From assembly GCA_018813285.1 (NCBI GenBank), contig JAHJBY010000050.1, positions 1 to 32,307 of the forward strand: a stretch of 32,307 nt of DNA, read 5' to 3'. Within the stretch, counting starts at the first letter, position 1. The number at the start of each line of letters is the position of its first letter. The translations under genes were made by a program, and so were the position numbers. The notes under the pieces are model-generated. The model searched no databases. It was not told the origin of the DNA and saw nothing but the letters and a program-made list of their open reading frames with translations. Source of the DNA: Candidatus Omnitrophota bacterium. GTDB lineage: Bacteria > Omnitrophota > Gorgyraeia > Tantalellales > Tantalellaceae. This document shows, piece by piece, positions 14,146-22,170 of this stretch.

Positions 14146-15156
14146 ATGAGTGCGCCAAGACGTTTTTTTAGTGCCGTCATGGGTTTATCAGTTTTCCTTA
14201 TTATGGCGGCCTGTTGTCTGGTTCCTCTCGATGTGGCGCTGGCGCGGATGGGGGACGAACCTCTATCATCCTGGAATAACACTCCGGCCAAACAAAGGAT
14301 AATAGCGTTTGTCGATGAAGTGACTGATCCATTAAGCGATTCGTATGTTGCCGAAGAGATGCGTCTTGCGGCTTTTGATCTTGACGGAACTTTATTTTGT
14401 GAAAAACCACTGTATTTGCAAGTTTTGGTGGCGGCTGAAGGATTGTATGACTTGGCTGAGAAAGATCCGACGTTGCGTGAAGAGTACCCATACAACGGCG
14501 CGTGGAAACGTGATATGGAGTTTATTTCCGATTCTAAAAATTTCCTGGAAATGAACCTAACCGCTTTTGCGGGGATGACACAGGAAGAGTATCAGGCCTA
14601 TGTCAGGGATTTTCTTCGCCGGGATCATCCGAAATACGGAGTGCCGTACGATCAGTTGTTTTATTCACCCATGGAAGAACTGCTGCGTTTTTTACGTGAT
14701 AACGGTTTTCAGATATATTTAGTCTCGGGGTCACCACAGGAATTTATCAGGAGTTTTTCAGTGGAAATTCTTGATGTCCAGCCGGAACGTGTTATAGGTG
14801 ATACCATAAGTATCGATTTCGAGATCCGTGACGGCGAAGTGGCATACGTGCGTAAGCATGATTACGTAAAACCCGAGGTATTGAAGGCTGGCAAACCGGT
14901 GAACATTAGATTACGTACAGGAAGAAGCCCGATACTCGCTTTCGGGAATTCCAGCGATGATATCCAGATGTTAGAGTCAGCAGGTGCCGGTGGTTTGCCG
15001 TCACTGGCGCTTACGTTGCGTCATGACGACGCGGAGCGTGAATATGCCTACGATAAAGGCGCCGAAAAAATGATAGAAGTAGCAAGCGAGAACGGATGGG
15101 TGATCGTAAGCATGAAAGAGGATTTCAAGACGGTGTTCGAAAATATAGACGATTAA
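14146..15156 (+). CDS. Exported HAD-superfamily phosphatase, possible lipoprotein
   Basis: A 336-residue protein with an N-terminal signal sequence ending in IMAACC, which resembles a lipobox. The HAD core is complete: motif I DLDGTLF with nucleophile D78 and D80, motif II serine in VSGSPQEF, motif III lysine in the VKPEVLKAG region, and motif IV GNSSDDIQML with the paired aspartates. The arrangement is that of the HAD-IB/acid-phosphatase-like group with a helical cap. A phosphate-type porin immediately upstream suggests periplasmic release of phosphate from organic esters, but the substrate is unknown. ATG 14146 follows AAGGAGG. Confidence 0.85.
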   Translation: MSAPRRFFSAVMGLSVFLIMAACCLVPLDVALARMGDEPLSSWNNTPAKQRIIAFVDEVTDPLSDSYVAEEMRLAAFDLDGTLFCEKPLYLQVLVAAEGLYDLAEKDPTLREEYPYNGAWKRDMEFISDSKNFLEMNLTAFAGMTQEEYQAYVRDFLRRDHPKYGVPYDQLFYSPMEELLRFLRDNGFQIYLVSGSPQEFIRSFSVEILDVQPERVIGDTISIDFEIRDGEVAYVRKHDYVKPEVLKAGKPVNIRLRTGRSPILAFGNSSDDIQMLESAGAGGLPSLALTLRHDDAEREYAYDKGAEKMIEVASENGWVIVSMKEDFKTVFENIDD

Positions 15157-15247
15157 TATTACGCAAAACGCAGGATCCAAACCTACGCGCAAAACTCGCG
15201 ACGATAATGGGCGAAGAAAGCCTTTTTCCCGGGTTTTTGTCGGATTA

Positions 15248-15276
15248 TTGACAAAAATCATGTGTAGCTTTATAAT
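15248..15276 (+). promoter_or_regulatory. Perfect-consensus sigma-70 promoter
   Basis: TTGACA at 15248-15253 and TATAAT at 15271-15276 are separated by exactly 17 bases. Transcription would begin near 15283 and run through a ~55-base leader to the PilZ gene. Confidence 0.8.
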
Positions 15277-15336
15277 GTGATAGTAGCCTTGGGGTAAAAA
15301 TGAATACAGAGACTATAGCGATCACGGAGGTGTCTT

Positions 15337-15714
15337 ATGTATAGTGGAGTGGAGAAGAGAAGACACAAAAGAATAAGACAACAGTTTATGGTAAAGGTCC
15401 GGGAAAAGACGTCTGAGGCCGAAGATAGTGAATGGGATATGGTCACCACGAGAAATCTTAGTGCAGGAGGGGTGCTTTTAAATCACAATAGAGGGCTGAA
15501 ATCCGGCTCTTTACTGGAGATGCAGGTGAACTTTCCGTTATCAGAGGATCCGATAAATTGTGTTGGAAAAGTGTTGCGATTTAATGATGTTCCTCATTCA
15601 CCGTTAGTGCAAATGGCGGTGATGTTTACTGAGATCGATGACAAAATAGTGAGACTCATTGATCAGGTTGCCGAAGAATTTCATTTCAGAAAGCCGCAGC
15701 GAATTAAACCCTAA
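15337..15714 (+). CDS. PilZ-domain protein (probable c-di-GMP receptor)
   Basis: A 125-residue stand-alone PilZ domain. The c-di-GMP-binding elements are present: the arginine cluster RRHKR (residues 8-12) before the first strand and NLSAGG (40-45) matching [D/N]xSxxG. The rest follows the six-strand barrel pattern plus a C-terminal helix. Such proteins pass the c-di-GMP signal to motility, secretion or polysaccharide machinery, but no partner is encoded nearby, so the target is unknown. ATG 15337 follows ACGGAGG. It sits behind a perfect sigma-70 promoter, suggesting strong constitutive expression. Confidence 0.88.
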   Translation: MYSGVEKRRHKRIRQQFMVKVREKTSEAEDSEWDMVTTRNLSAGGVLLNHNRGLKSGSLLEMQVNFPLSEDPINCVGKVLRFNDVPHSPLVQMAVMFTEIDDKIVRLIDQVAEEFHFRKPQRIKP

Positions 15715-15855
15715 TAAGAGCTATCAGCTTTCAACTATAAGTAAGAAGCGAAAGGTAGGAAGTAAAATAGTTGTTAGAGTTTAGCCGAAGCTCTAAAAAC
15801 CAGAAACCAGAAACTTAGGAACTAAATGCGGTATTTACATTAAACTGGGGATACG

Positions 15856-16947
15856 ATGAAAAGACGAAAAAGAGTGGCTATTCTCACAGGCGGTGGTGAT
15901 TGTCCGGGTATAAACGCGGTGATACGAGCTGTGGCGAAAAAGCTTATCAACGAACAGAATGCCGAAGTCATAGGGTTTAAGGATGGCTATCACGGGCTTG
16001 TGCGGAACAGACACCGAAAACTTAAATACACGGATGTTTCTGGGATACTCACGCTCGGCGGCACGATATTGGGTACGTCCAAAATAGCGAACCCATACAG
16101 GTATGCGGTACAGAATGGCAAGAAATTTGAGTTTAAAGACATGTCCAAAACTGTAATAAAAAATTGCGAGAAACTCAAATTAGATTGTCTGGTTTGCATC
16201 GGAGGAGATGGTTCACTTGGTATTGCTAACAGGCTTTTCGAGGACGGCCTGCCGGTGGTAGGCGTACCAAAGACGATAGATAACGATATACGCGGAACAG
16301 ATCTCACTTTTGGTTTTGATTCCGCTGTGTCCATTGCGACGGAAGCTATTGATCGTTTACATACGACAGCTGAGTCCCATCATCGTGTTATGATCCTTGA
16401 GGTAATGGGACATAACGCTGGTTGGATCGCTCTTAGCGCCGGAATAGCCGGTGGCGGGGATATAATACTTATGCCGGAAATACCATATGATATAGATGTG
16501 ATAGCGCGGATGGTAAGGGCGCGAAATAAAAAGGGCAGAAGGTTTAGCATAATCGTGGTTTCCGAAGGGGCGAAACCAAAAGGCGGCAACGTTGTGATCA
16601 AAAGAATGGTGGAAGCCAGTGCGGATTCTATTCGTCTTGGCGGAATAGGGTTTGTGCTGGGTAAACAGATAGAGGATGCGACCGGGCTTGAAACACGCGC
16701 CGTGGTTTTGGGACATCTTCAACGTGGCGGGTCTCCGACCGCTTTTGACAGAGTATTCGCGACAGGGTTAGGAGCCAAAGCCGGCGACATGGTAGAGAAG
16801 AAAAAGTTTGGATATATGGTAGGCCTGAAAAAAGGCATGTTTGTTGAAGTTTCACTTAAAAACGTCGCGAAAGGTTCTAGAACCATACCCGCGAATGCTC
16901 CTTTACTAAAAGTGGCGAAAGCCGTTGGAACGAGCTTCGGCGTTTAA
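15856..16947 (+). CDS. pfkA: 6-phosphofructokinase, G104/K124 type
   Basis: Phosphorylates fructose 6-phosphate in glycolysis. The 363 residues show GGGDCPGINAVIR (12-24), GGDGS (116-120), PKTIDND (138-144, catalytic D142), then MGHNAGWIAL and HLQRGGSPTAFDR. By E. coli numbering the phosphoryl-donor positions are G104 (here G119) and K124 (here K139). Gly at 104 favours ATP; Lys at 124 is typical of PPi enzymes and of the mixed group III/X proteins, which are generally ATP-dependent. ATP is therefore the better guess, not a certainty. It starts at ATG 15856 with a modest GGGGA site. Confidence 0.93.
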   Translation: MKRRKRVAILTGGGDCPGINAVIRAVAKKLINEQNAEVIGFKDGYHGLVRNRHRKLKYTDVSGILTLGGTILGTSKIANPYRYAVQNGKKFEFKDMSKTVIKNCEKLKLDCLVCIGGDGSLGIANRLFEDGLPVVGVPKTIDNDIRGTDLTFGFDSAVSIATEAIDRLHTTAESHHRVMILEVMGHNAGWIALSAGIAGGGDIILMPEIPYDIDVIARMVRARNKKGRRFSIIVVSEGAKPKGGNVVIKRMVEASADSIRLGGIGFVLGKQIEDATGLETRAVVLGHLQRGGSPTAFDRVFATGLGAKAGDMVEKKKFGYMVGLKKGMFVEVSLKNVAKGSRTIPANAPLLKVAKAVGTSFGV

Positions 16948-17032
16948 TATAGGACCATAATCCCTCTAACCGTTTTGGCCATAACCAAATGTGTTTTGGA
17001 CACAGCGCGTTAGATTTCAGGAGAAAATAAAG

Positions 17033-18220
17033 ATGGGTAAAGTTCTCATAATCGGGGCCGGAGGCGTGGGCAATGTTGTGGCACAAAAATGTGCTTCTCG
17101 ACCGGAGGTGTTCGATGAAATATGCCTGGCCAGCAGGACCCTTGAAAAGTGCGAGATGATAGCCGCTGAAATAGACCGGCCGATCAAAACCCAACAGATA
17201 AACGCGGACAATACCGCTGAAGTCGTCACATTGATCAAAAAATTCAAACCGGAACTTATAATTAATGTCGCTTTGCCGTATCAAGATCTTTCTATTATGG
17301 ACGCATGTCTTGCGACAGGGATCAACTACCTCGATACGGCGAATTATGAGCCTCCGGACGAAGCCAAGTTTTGTTACAAATGGCAGTGGGATTATCAAGA
17401 TCGGTTCAAAGAAAAAGGGGTCATGGCGCTATTGGGCTCGGGCTTCGATCCCGGAGTGACGAATGTTTTTTGCGCGTATGCTATGAAGCATTACTTCGAC
17501 GAGATACATGCTATAGATATTATGGATTGCAACGGCGGATCACATGGCGAGGCCTTTGCTACGAATTTTAATCCGGAGATCAATATTCGCGAGATTACCC
17601 AACGCGGAAAATTCTGGGGAAAAGGCAAGTGGATAGAGACCGATCCGTTATCGGTCCATAAGACGTTTGATTTTCCCGGGATTGGATCGCGTGAAATGTA
17701 TCTTATGTATCATGAAGAACTGGAATCTCTGGTGAAAAACATAAAAGGGTTGAAACGTATCCGTTTCTGGATGACTTTTGGTGAAGAGTACCTTACACAT
17801 CTCAGAGTGCTTCAAAATGTGGGTATGACCCGTATTGATACCGTGAAATACGATGGTCATGACATTGTGCCGCTTAAGTTTCTTAAAACGGTTTTACCCG
17901 AACCGTCATCTTTAGGCGAGAACTATAAAGGCAAGACCAATATCGGGTGCTTGATTAGGGGCGTCAAAGACGGAGAACCGGCTGAAGTGTACATTTATAA
18001 TGTTTGTGACCATGCGGAGTGTTATAAAGAGGTCAAGTCCCAGGCGATCGCTTATACCACCGGTGTTCCGGCCATGATAGGCGCCATGTTAATGATGACA
18101 GGTGTGTGGTCAGGAAAAGGTGTTTTTAACATGGAAGATCTCGATCCCGATCCGTTTATGGAAAAACTGAATATTTATGGCCTTCCCTGGGTGGCGCGGC
18201 AGGATAACCCCGGCGAATGA
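17033..18220 (+). CDS. Carboxynorspermidine dehydrogenase/synthase (saccharopine dehydrogenase family)
   Basis: Condenses aspartate semialdehyde with a diamine (putrescine or diaminopropane) and reduces the product to carboxyspermidine or carboxynorspermidine with NADPH. The 395-residue protein begins MGKVLIIGAGGVGNVVAQKC, a Rossmann GxGxxG fold, followed by the saccharopine-dehydrogenase-like core (ALLGSGFDPGVTNVF, VKSQAIAYTTGVPAM). ATG 17033 is chosen over an upstream open frame because CAGGAG lies just before it. The next gene, overlapping by four bases, is the matching decarboxylase, which secures the pathway assignment. Homospermidine or saccharopine metabolism is less likely. Confidence 0.92.
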   Translation: MGKVLIIGAGGVGNVVAQKCASRPEVFDEICLASRTLEKCEMIAAEIDRPIKTQQINADNTAEVVTLIKKFKPELIINVALPYQDLSIMDACLATGINYLDTANYEPPDEAKFCYKWQWDYQDRFKEKGVMALLGSGFDPGVTNVFCAYAMKHYFDEIHAIDIMDCNGGSHGEAFATNFNPEINIREITQRGKFWGKGKWIETDPLSVHKTFDFPGIGSREMYLMYHEELESLVKNIKGLKRIRFWMTFGEEYLTHLRVLQNVGMTRIDTVKYDGHDIVPLKFLKTVLPEPSSLGENYKGKTNIGCLIRGVKDGEPAEVYIYNVCDHAECYKEVKSQAIAYTTGVPAMIGAMLMMTGVWSGKGVFNMEDLDPDPFMEKLNIYGLPWVARQDNPGE

Positions 18221-19371
18221 CGCGATCTATGAATATTATCTCAAAAGTCCCTGTTACTCCCTGTTATGTTGTTGATGAAAATTTGCTCATCAAAAACCTT
18301 GAGATCCTTGCGGATGTCGAACGCCGGGCGGGATGTAAGATCATATTGGCCCTCAAGGCTTTCGCGATGTTCAGCACATTTCCGCTTATTCGTCAGTATC
18401 TGTCGGGTATCGCGGCAAGTTCTCTCGATGAAGCCCGGCTTGGTTCACGTGAGTTCGGTGGCAGTGTACACATATGCGCCCCGGCATACAAGGAACAAGA
18501 GATCGATGAGCTTATCAGTCACGCCACCCACATAAATTTCAACTCTTTTTCGCAATGGAAACGTTTCAAGCAGAACATAATGTCTGCCGGAAATGAAGTG
18601 CGTGCCGGCCTGCGTGTTAATCCCGAACATTCTGAAGTCGCGGTTGCCTTATATGACCCATGCGCACCGGGTTCCCGTCTCGGGATCAAGGCGGATCATT
18701 TTGCAGGGGAAGATCTTTCCGGTATCACGGGTCTGCATTTTCATACTCTTTGTGAGCTTAATTCAGATTCCCTGGAACGTACACTCGCGGTGGTGGAGAA
18801 AAAGTTCGGAACGATTCTTGCGCAAATGGAATGGGTGAATTTCGGAGGTGGTCATCACATTACACGTTCGGATTATGATACGGACAGGCTTTGCCGTCTG
18901 ATATCCGGGTTTCGAAAAAAATATGATGTCAAAGTATACCTTGAACCGGGCGAAGCCGTCGTGCTTGATACCGGTTTTCTGGTGGCGTCCGTGCTTGATG
19001 TCATACAGGATGATAAGGCCGATATCGCTATTCTTGATACCTCGGCTGCCGCGCATATGCCGGATGTGTTGGAGATGCCGTATCGCCCGATGGTCTTAGG
19101 CGCGGGACTTCCCGGAGAGTACGAACACACGTACCGCCTTGGAGGGTTGACATGTCTGGCAGGCGATGTTATCGGGGATTATTCGTTTCCCGAACCGCAG
19201 GCGGCGGGAAGCCGCATTGTTTTTAAGGATATGGCGCATTACACCATGGTCAAGAATAACACTTTTAACGGTGTCTCTTTACCGGACATAGCCATTCTTA
19301 CTAAAGGGAACGGTGAGTTTCGCGTAGTACGTGAATTCGGGTATAAAGATTATCGGGATCGCCTCTCATGA
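18217..19371 (+). CDS. nspC: Carboxynorspermidine/carboxyspermidine decarboxylase
   Basis: A 384-residue PLP enzyme of the alanine-racemase-fold (group IV) decarboxylase family that completes synthesis of spermidine or norspermidine. The Schiff-base lysine is K47 in ILALKAFA. Other matches include LGIKADHF, GLHFHTLCE, VNFGGGHHITR, YLEPGEAVV (phosphate binding) and CLAGDVIGDY (active-site Cys/Asp). It starts at ATG 18217 in an ATGA overlap with the dehydrogenase; ATG 18229 is a possible alternative. With the previous gene it gives the S-adenosylmethionine-independent polyamine route. Confidence 0.95.
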   Translation: MTRSMNIISKVPVTPCYVVDENLLIKNLEILADVERRAGCKIILALKAFAMFSTFPLIRQYLSGIAASSLDEARLGSREFGGSVHICAPAYKEQEIDELISHATHINFNSFSQWKRFKQNIMSAGNEVRAGLRVNPEHSEVAVALYDPCAPGSRLGIKADHFAGEDLSGITGLHFHTLCELNSDSLERTLAVVEKKFGTILAQMEWVNFGGGHHITRSDYDTDRLCRLISGFRKKYDVKVYLEPGEAVVLDTGFLVASVLDVIQDDKADIAILDTSAAAHMPDVLEMPYRPMVLGAGLPGEYEHTYRLGGLTCLAGDVIGDYSFPEPQAAGSRIVFKDMAHYTMVKNNTFNGVSLPDIAILTKGNGEFRVVREFGYKDYRDRLS

Positions 19372-20192
19372 AAAAAGGAACGGGCATTAAACAATTTGTC
19401 ATTGCAAGAAGATGCTTTCAGGTATTTTTCTTATTACTTTTTGTGTCTATCCTGACGCCGGCCGGAGAACGCTTAGCAGATATCCTGCCGGCCAGATTTT
19501 TTTTAAGATCCAGTCCGCTTATGGTGATAAGGATTTCCATCGGTATCAAAGCGATCGCCTCCGGCGCCGGGTTTGCCTTTATCATTTTGCTTCTTACCAT
19601 GGTGTTCGGCAGGTTTTTTTGTGGATGGGTATGTCCAATGGGTACAGTTATAGATTGTGCCGGGGCGTTAAAGAAAAAGCGTAAAGTATTTACCGATAGG
19701 GTCACCGGTTGGATAAGTAGCGTAAAATTTTATATTTTAGGACTCCTGATTCTTCTGGCGGCTTTTAGTGTTCAAACGCGAGGGGCAGGCGATCCCATGG
19801 TGATAATGGCGAGGGTTATATCGCTTTATATCATTCCGGCCGTATCCATGTTGTCCGGTGCCGCGCAAAATTATTTCACACAGTCATGGTTGCCTTTGCT
19901 GTTATTTGTTCTTATCTGTTGCGCGTCCGCGGTAATCCCGAGATCATGGTGCCGTGTGTTATGTCCTCTTGGAGCGTTATACGCGCTGATGAGCAGATTT
20001 GCCCTGTTGGAGCGTGTTGCTACTGATTGTTCTGATTGTAAAGTATGTCCTGAGACTTGCCGCATGGGTGCGATCAAAGATGAAGGGAATTATGTTAAAT
20101 CGGAATGTGTTTTATGCATGGACTGTGTTTATAGTTGTCCGAGACATGACGTGAAATTTGCCTGGCATCATTTTTGGGGCAATGATAAGTAA
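19368..20192 (+). CDS. Membrane-bound polyferredoxin, NapH/RdxA-like
   Basis: A 274-residue inner-membrane iron-sulfur protein. The N-terminal part has four to five hydrophobic helices. Two CxxxCP motifs, FFCGWVCPMGT and WCRVLCPLGAL, lie at membrane edges as in NapH/NosR/MauN relatives. The soluble C-terminus carries two 4Fe-4S sites: DCSDCKVCPETC and CVLCMDCVYSCP. Such proteins pass electrons from quinol or ferredoxin to periplasmic or membrane partners. It begins in an ATGA overlap with nspC, so it is coupled to polyamine genes, a pairing for which I know no mechanism. The true partner may be elsewhere. Confidence 0.85.
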   Translation: MKKGTGIKQFVIARRCFQVFFLLLFVSILTPAGERLADILPARFFLRSSPLMVIRISIGIKAIASGAGFAFIILLLTMVFGRFFCGWVCPMGTVIDCAGALKKKRKVFTDRVTGWISSVKFYILGLLILLAAFSVQTRGAGDPMVIMARVISLYIIPAVSMLSGAAQNYFTQSWLPLLLFVLICCASAVIPRSWCRVLCPLGALYALMSRFALLERVATDCSDCKVCPETCRMGAIKDEGNYVKSECVLCMDCVYSCPRHDVKFAWHHFWGNDK

Positions 20193-20198
20193 ATAGGG

Positions 20199-20215
20199 GG
20201 CGGGGTTTCCCCGCC
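20199..20215 (+). terminator. GC-rich hairpin after the polyferredoxin gene
   Basis: GGCGGGG and CCCCGCC form a perfect seven-pair stem with a TTT loop, six bases after the stop codon. It lacks a following T run, so it is a weak terminator or an mRNA 3' end stabiliser. Confidence 0.5.
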
Positions 20216-20243
20216 TTGGAAATTTCAAGAAAAGGAGGGTTTA

Positions 20244-20588
20244 ATGGGACAAAAAGATCTGGGAAAAACGACAACAGGCATTAACCCGGCTATGTCGGGA
20301 TTATTATGCTATCTTGGCGGATTTGTCACGGGGATAATATTTTATGTTGTCGAGAAAGAGAATAAATTCGTGAGGTTTCATGCAGTGCAGTCCATAGTGG
20401 TATTCGGTGGGTTGTTTGTGATAAACCTGGCGCTGGGTTTCATATTGCCCTGGGTGCTAAGCGGGATCGTTTCTATACTTATGGGGTTATTGAGTTTTGT
20501 ATTATGGATCGTGCTTATGGTCAAGGCGTATCAGGGTGAAATGTTCAAATTACCCGTTGCCGGTGAAGTGGCAGAAAAGCATGCGTGA
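20244..20588 (+). CDS. Small membrane protein, DUF4870-like
   Basis: A 114-residue integral membrane protein. It has a short polar N-terminus, then LLCYLGGFVTGIIFYVVEKE, the conserved VRFHAVQSI, and two more hydrophobic helices. The YLGG...FY..EK...VRFHA.QS pattern is the signature of DUF4870/Tic20-like small membrane proteins, whose function in bacteria is not established. ATG 20244 follows AAAGGAGGG, an excellent ribosome-binding site. It appears to be a separate unit downstream of the GC-rich hairpin. Confidence 0.8.
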   Translation: MGQKDLGKTTTGINPAMSGLLCYLGGFVTGIIFYVVEKENKFVRFHAVQSIVVFGGLFVINLALGFILPWVLSGIVSILMGLLSFVLWIVLMVKAYQGEMFKLPVAGEVAEKHA

Positions 20589-20628
20589 TTGCCGCGAAAA
20601 TAGTATTTCCATTACGATGATTTCTCTA

Positions 20629-20651
20629 TATAATGAGATGATCTCTCTCAT
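20629..20651 (+). promoter_or_regulatory. Candidate -10 element with overlapping inverted repeats
   Basis: TATAAT at 20629-20634 runs into the palindrome GAGATGATCTC (20635-20645), and ATGAGA/TCTCAT (20633-20638 and 20646-20651) form a second pair. No good -35 is present. This may be a regulated promoter for citrate synthase. Confidence 0.3.
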
Positions 20652-20713
20652 GTAATGATATGGTTGTTATTTTGGAGAAAAGCGTTTGTTTATAAGATAA
20701 CTAAGGATGGATC

Positions 20714-22129
20714 ATGCCTCACAGAAAAGACGAAAAAACCAGAGATATCACAGAACTGATCGTTAAAGCCGGAGAAAAGGCCAGACGGGAGACTCGAGCC
20801 ATACCGGAGCCTGAATTAACCAGGCCGATCGAATGGCCTGTTTCGTGTACTGTCGGCCCCGGGCTGGAAGGGGCGATCGCCTGCGAGACCAAAATAGGTT
20901 ATGTGAACGGCTCCAAAGGGTGGCTGATATACAGGGGGTACGATATTTTTGAGCTTTGCGCTTATTCAACCTTTGAGGAAGTATCATATCTGCTTCTTCA
21001 TGGGAATCTTCCAACAAAAAAACAGCTCGCGGAATACAATAAAAAACTTGTAGATTCCCGGAATCTCAACAATACGATGCGGCTTTTTATGAATTATCCG
21101 GTGGAAGGAATGAACGCGATGTCCGCTCTTAGGCTGGGGACTAATTTGATGCGCCATGAGCTGACGTATATCGACCGGGAAGAGTACAAACCTAACTTGG
21201 ACGGAGTTATCGGTTCTGATGAGGATTCTATTCCCATGGAAACAAAACCTATGGGAGAGAAAGATGCCATATATGGGTTTAAGAGAATAAAGATGAACAG
21301 GCCATTTAAAGGCGTGAACCCGGAGCTTCATCCTGCGGCCGGTGCGGAGTCCTGCAATCACCTGGTTTCAGGAGTCGCGACCATTGCCGCGGCTGTCGCC
21401 CGGCTTAAACTGGGGCAGTTGCCGATAGAGCCCGATCCGGAGCTAAGCCACGCCGCTAATTTTCTTTATATGATGACAGGCTGCCGGCCCAGTCCGGTTG
21501 AGGAACGGATCATGGATGTTGCGCTTATATTGCACGCCGATCATGGAATGAACGCCAGCACATTCGCCTCAATGGTGGTTGCTTCCACGCTATCAGATAT
21601 GTATTTCTCTGTCGGTGCAGGTATAGCGGCGTTAAACGGTCCGCTTCATGGTGGGGCTAATGAGCAAGTATTGTATATGCTTGAAGAAATAGGTAACCCC
21701 GGGAATGTAAAAAAATGGGTAAAAAAATCCGTTAAGGAAAAGAAAAAGATCATGGGGTTTGGTCACAGGGTGTATAAGTCATATGATCCCCGTGCAAGAG
21801 TACTCGCGCCATTGGCTGAATATCTGGTAAAAAAGGACAGTTCTAACCACAATTTATTAGAAACAGCGACAACATTGGAAAAGGAGATACTTGACACAAT
21901 AGGCACGAAGAAAAAAATATTCCCAAATGTTGATTTCTATTCAGGTATTGTTTACGCGTGCATGGGTATTTTGCCGGAGAACTTCACAACCATATTTGCC
22001 GTAAGTCGTGTTGCAGGTTGGACTTCACGCATATTGGAATATCTGGAAAATAATCGTATTTTCCGGCCGCGCGCGATGTACACCGGATCATTTGAAAAAG
22101 AATTTAAACCGCTTGAAAAAAGAAGATAA
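20714..22129 (+). CDS. gltA: Citrate synthase with an extra internal segment
   Basis: Condenses acetyl-CoA and oxaloacetate. Catalytic residues are in place: H277 in HADHGMNAST, H312 in GPLHGGANE, the MGFGHRVYKSYDPRA substrate loop at 347-361, and D407 in NVDFYSG. At 471 residues it is longer than the common ~380-430. The extra length comes from an N-terminal extension (about 40 residues) and an insertion at about 153-212 (EEYKPNLDGVIGSDED... to ...AGAESCNHL), where most citrate synthases pass straight from MSALRLG to the VATIAAA helix. A 2-methylcitrate synthase role cannot be excluded. It stands alone between two putative regulatory regions. Confidence 0.92.
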   Translation: MPHRKDEKTRDITELIVKAGEKARRETRAIPEPELTRPIEWPVSCTVGPGLEGAIACETKIGYVNGSKGWLIYRGYDIFELCAYSTFEEVSYLLLHGNLPTKKQLAEYNKKLVDSRNLNNTMRLFMNYPVEGMNAMSALRLGTNLMRHELTYIDREEYKPNLDGVIGSDEDSIPMETKPMGEKDAIYGFKRIKMNRPFKGVNPELHPAAGAESCNHLVSGVATIAAAVARLKLGQLPIEPDPELSHAANFLYMMTGCRPSPVEERIMDVALILHADHGMNASTFASMVVASTLSDMYFSVGAGIAALNGPLHGGANEQVLYMLEEIGNPGNVKKWVKKSVKEKKKIMGFGHRVYKSYDPRARVLAPLAEYLVKKDSSNHNLLETATTLEKEILDTIGTKKKIFPNVDFYSGIVYACMGILPENFTTIFAVSRVAGWTSRILEYLENNRIFRPRAMYTGSFEKEFKPLEKRR

Positions 22130-22170
22130 AATGGCGTGGCTATTTCGCGCAAATTATTAATGGAGAATAA

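Noticed and set aside
15719-15740. ATCAGCTTTCA motif shared with the pheT linker at 30900-30910
   Set aside because: An 11-base match within simple, repetitive-looking sequence is too short to claim a related element.
15714-15855. Possible regulatory or RNA element between the PilZ and pfkA genes
   Set aside because: It contains a weak TTAGAG/CTCTAA pair and low-complexity CCAGAAA duplications, but nothing that fits a known riboswitch or a clear promoter.
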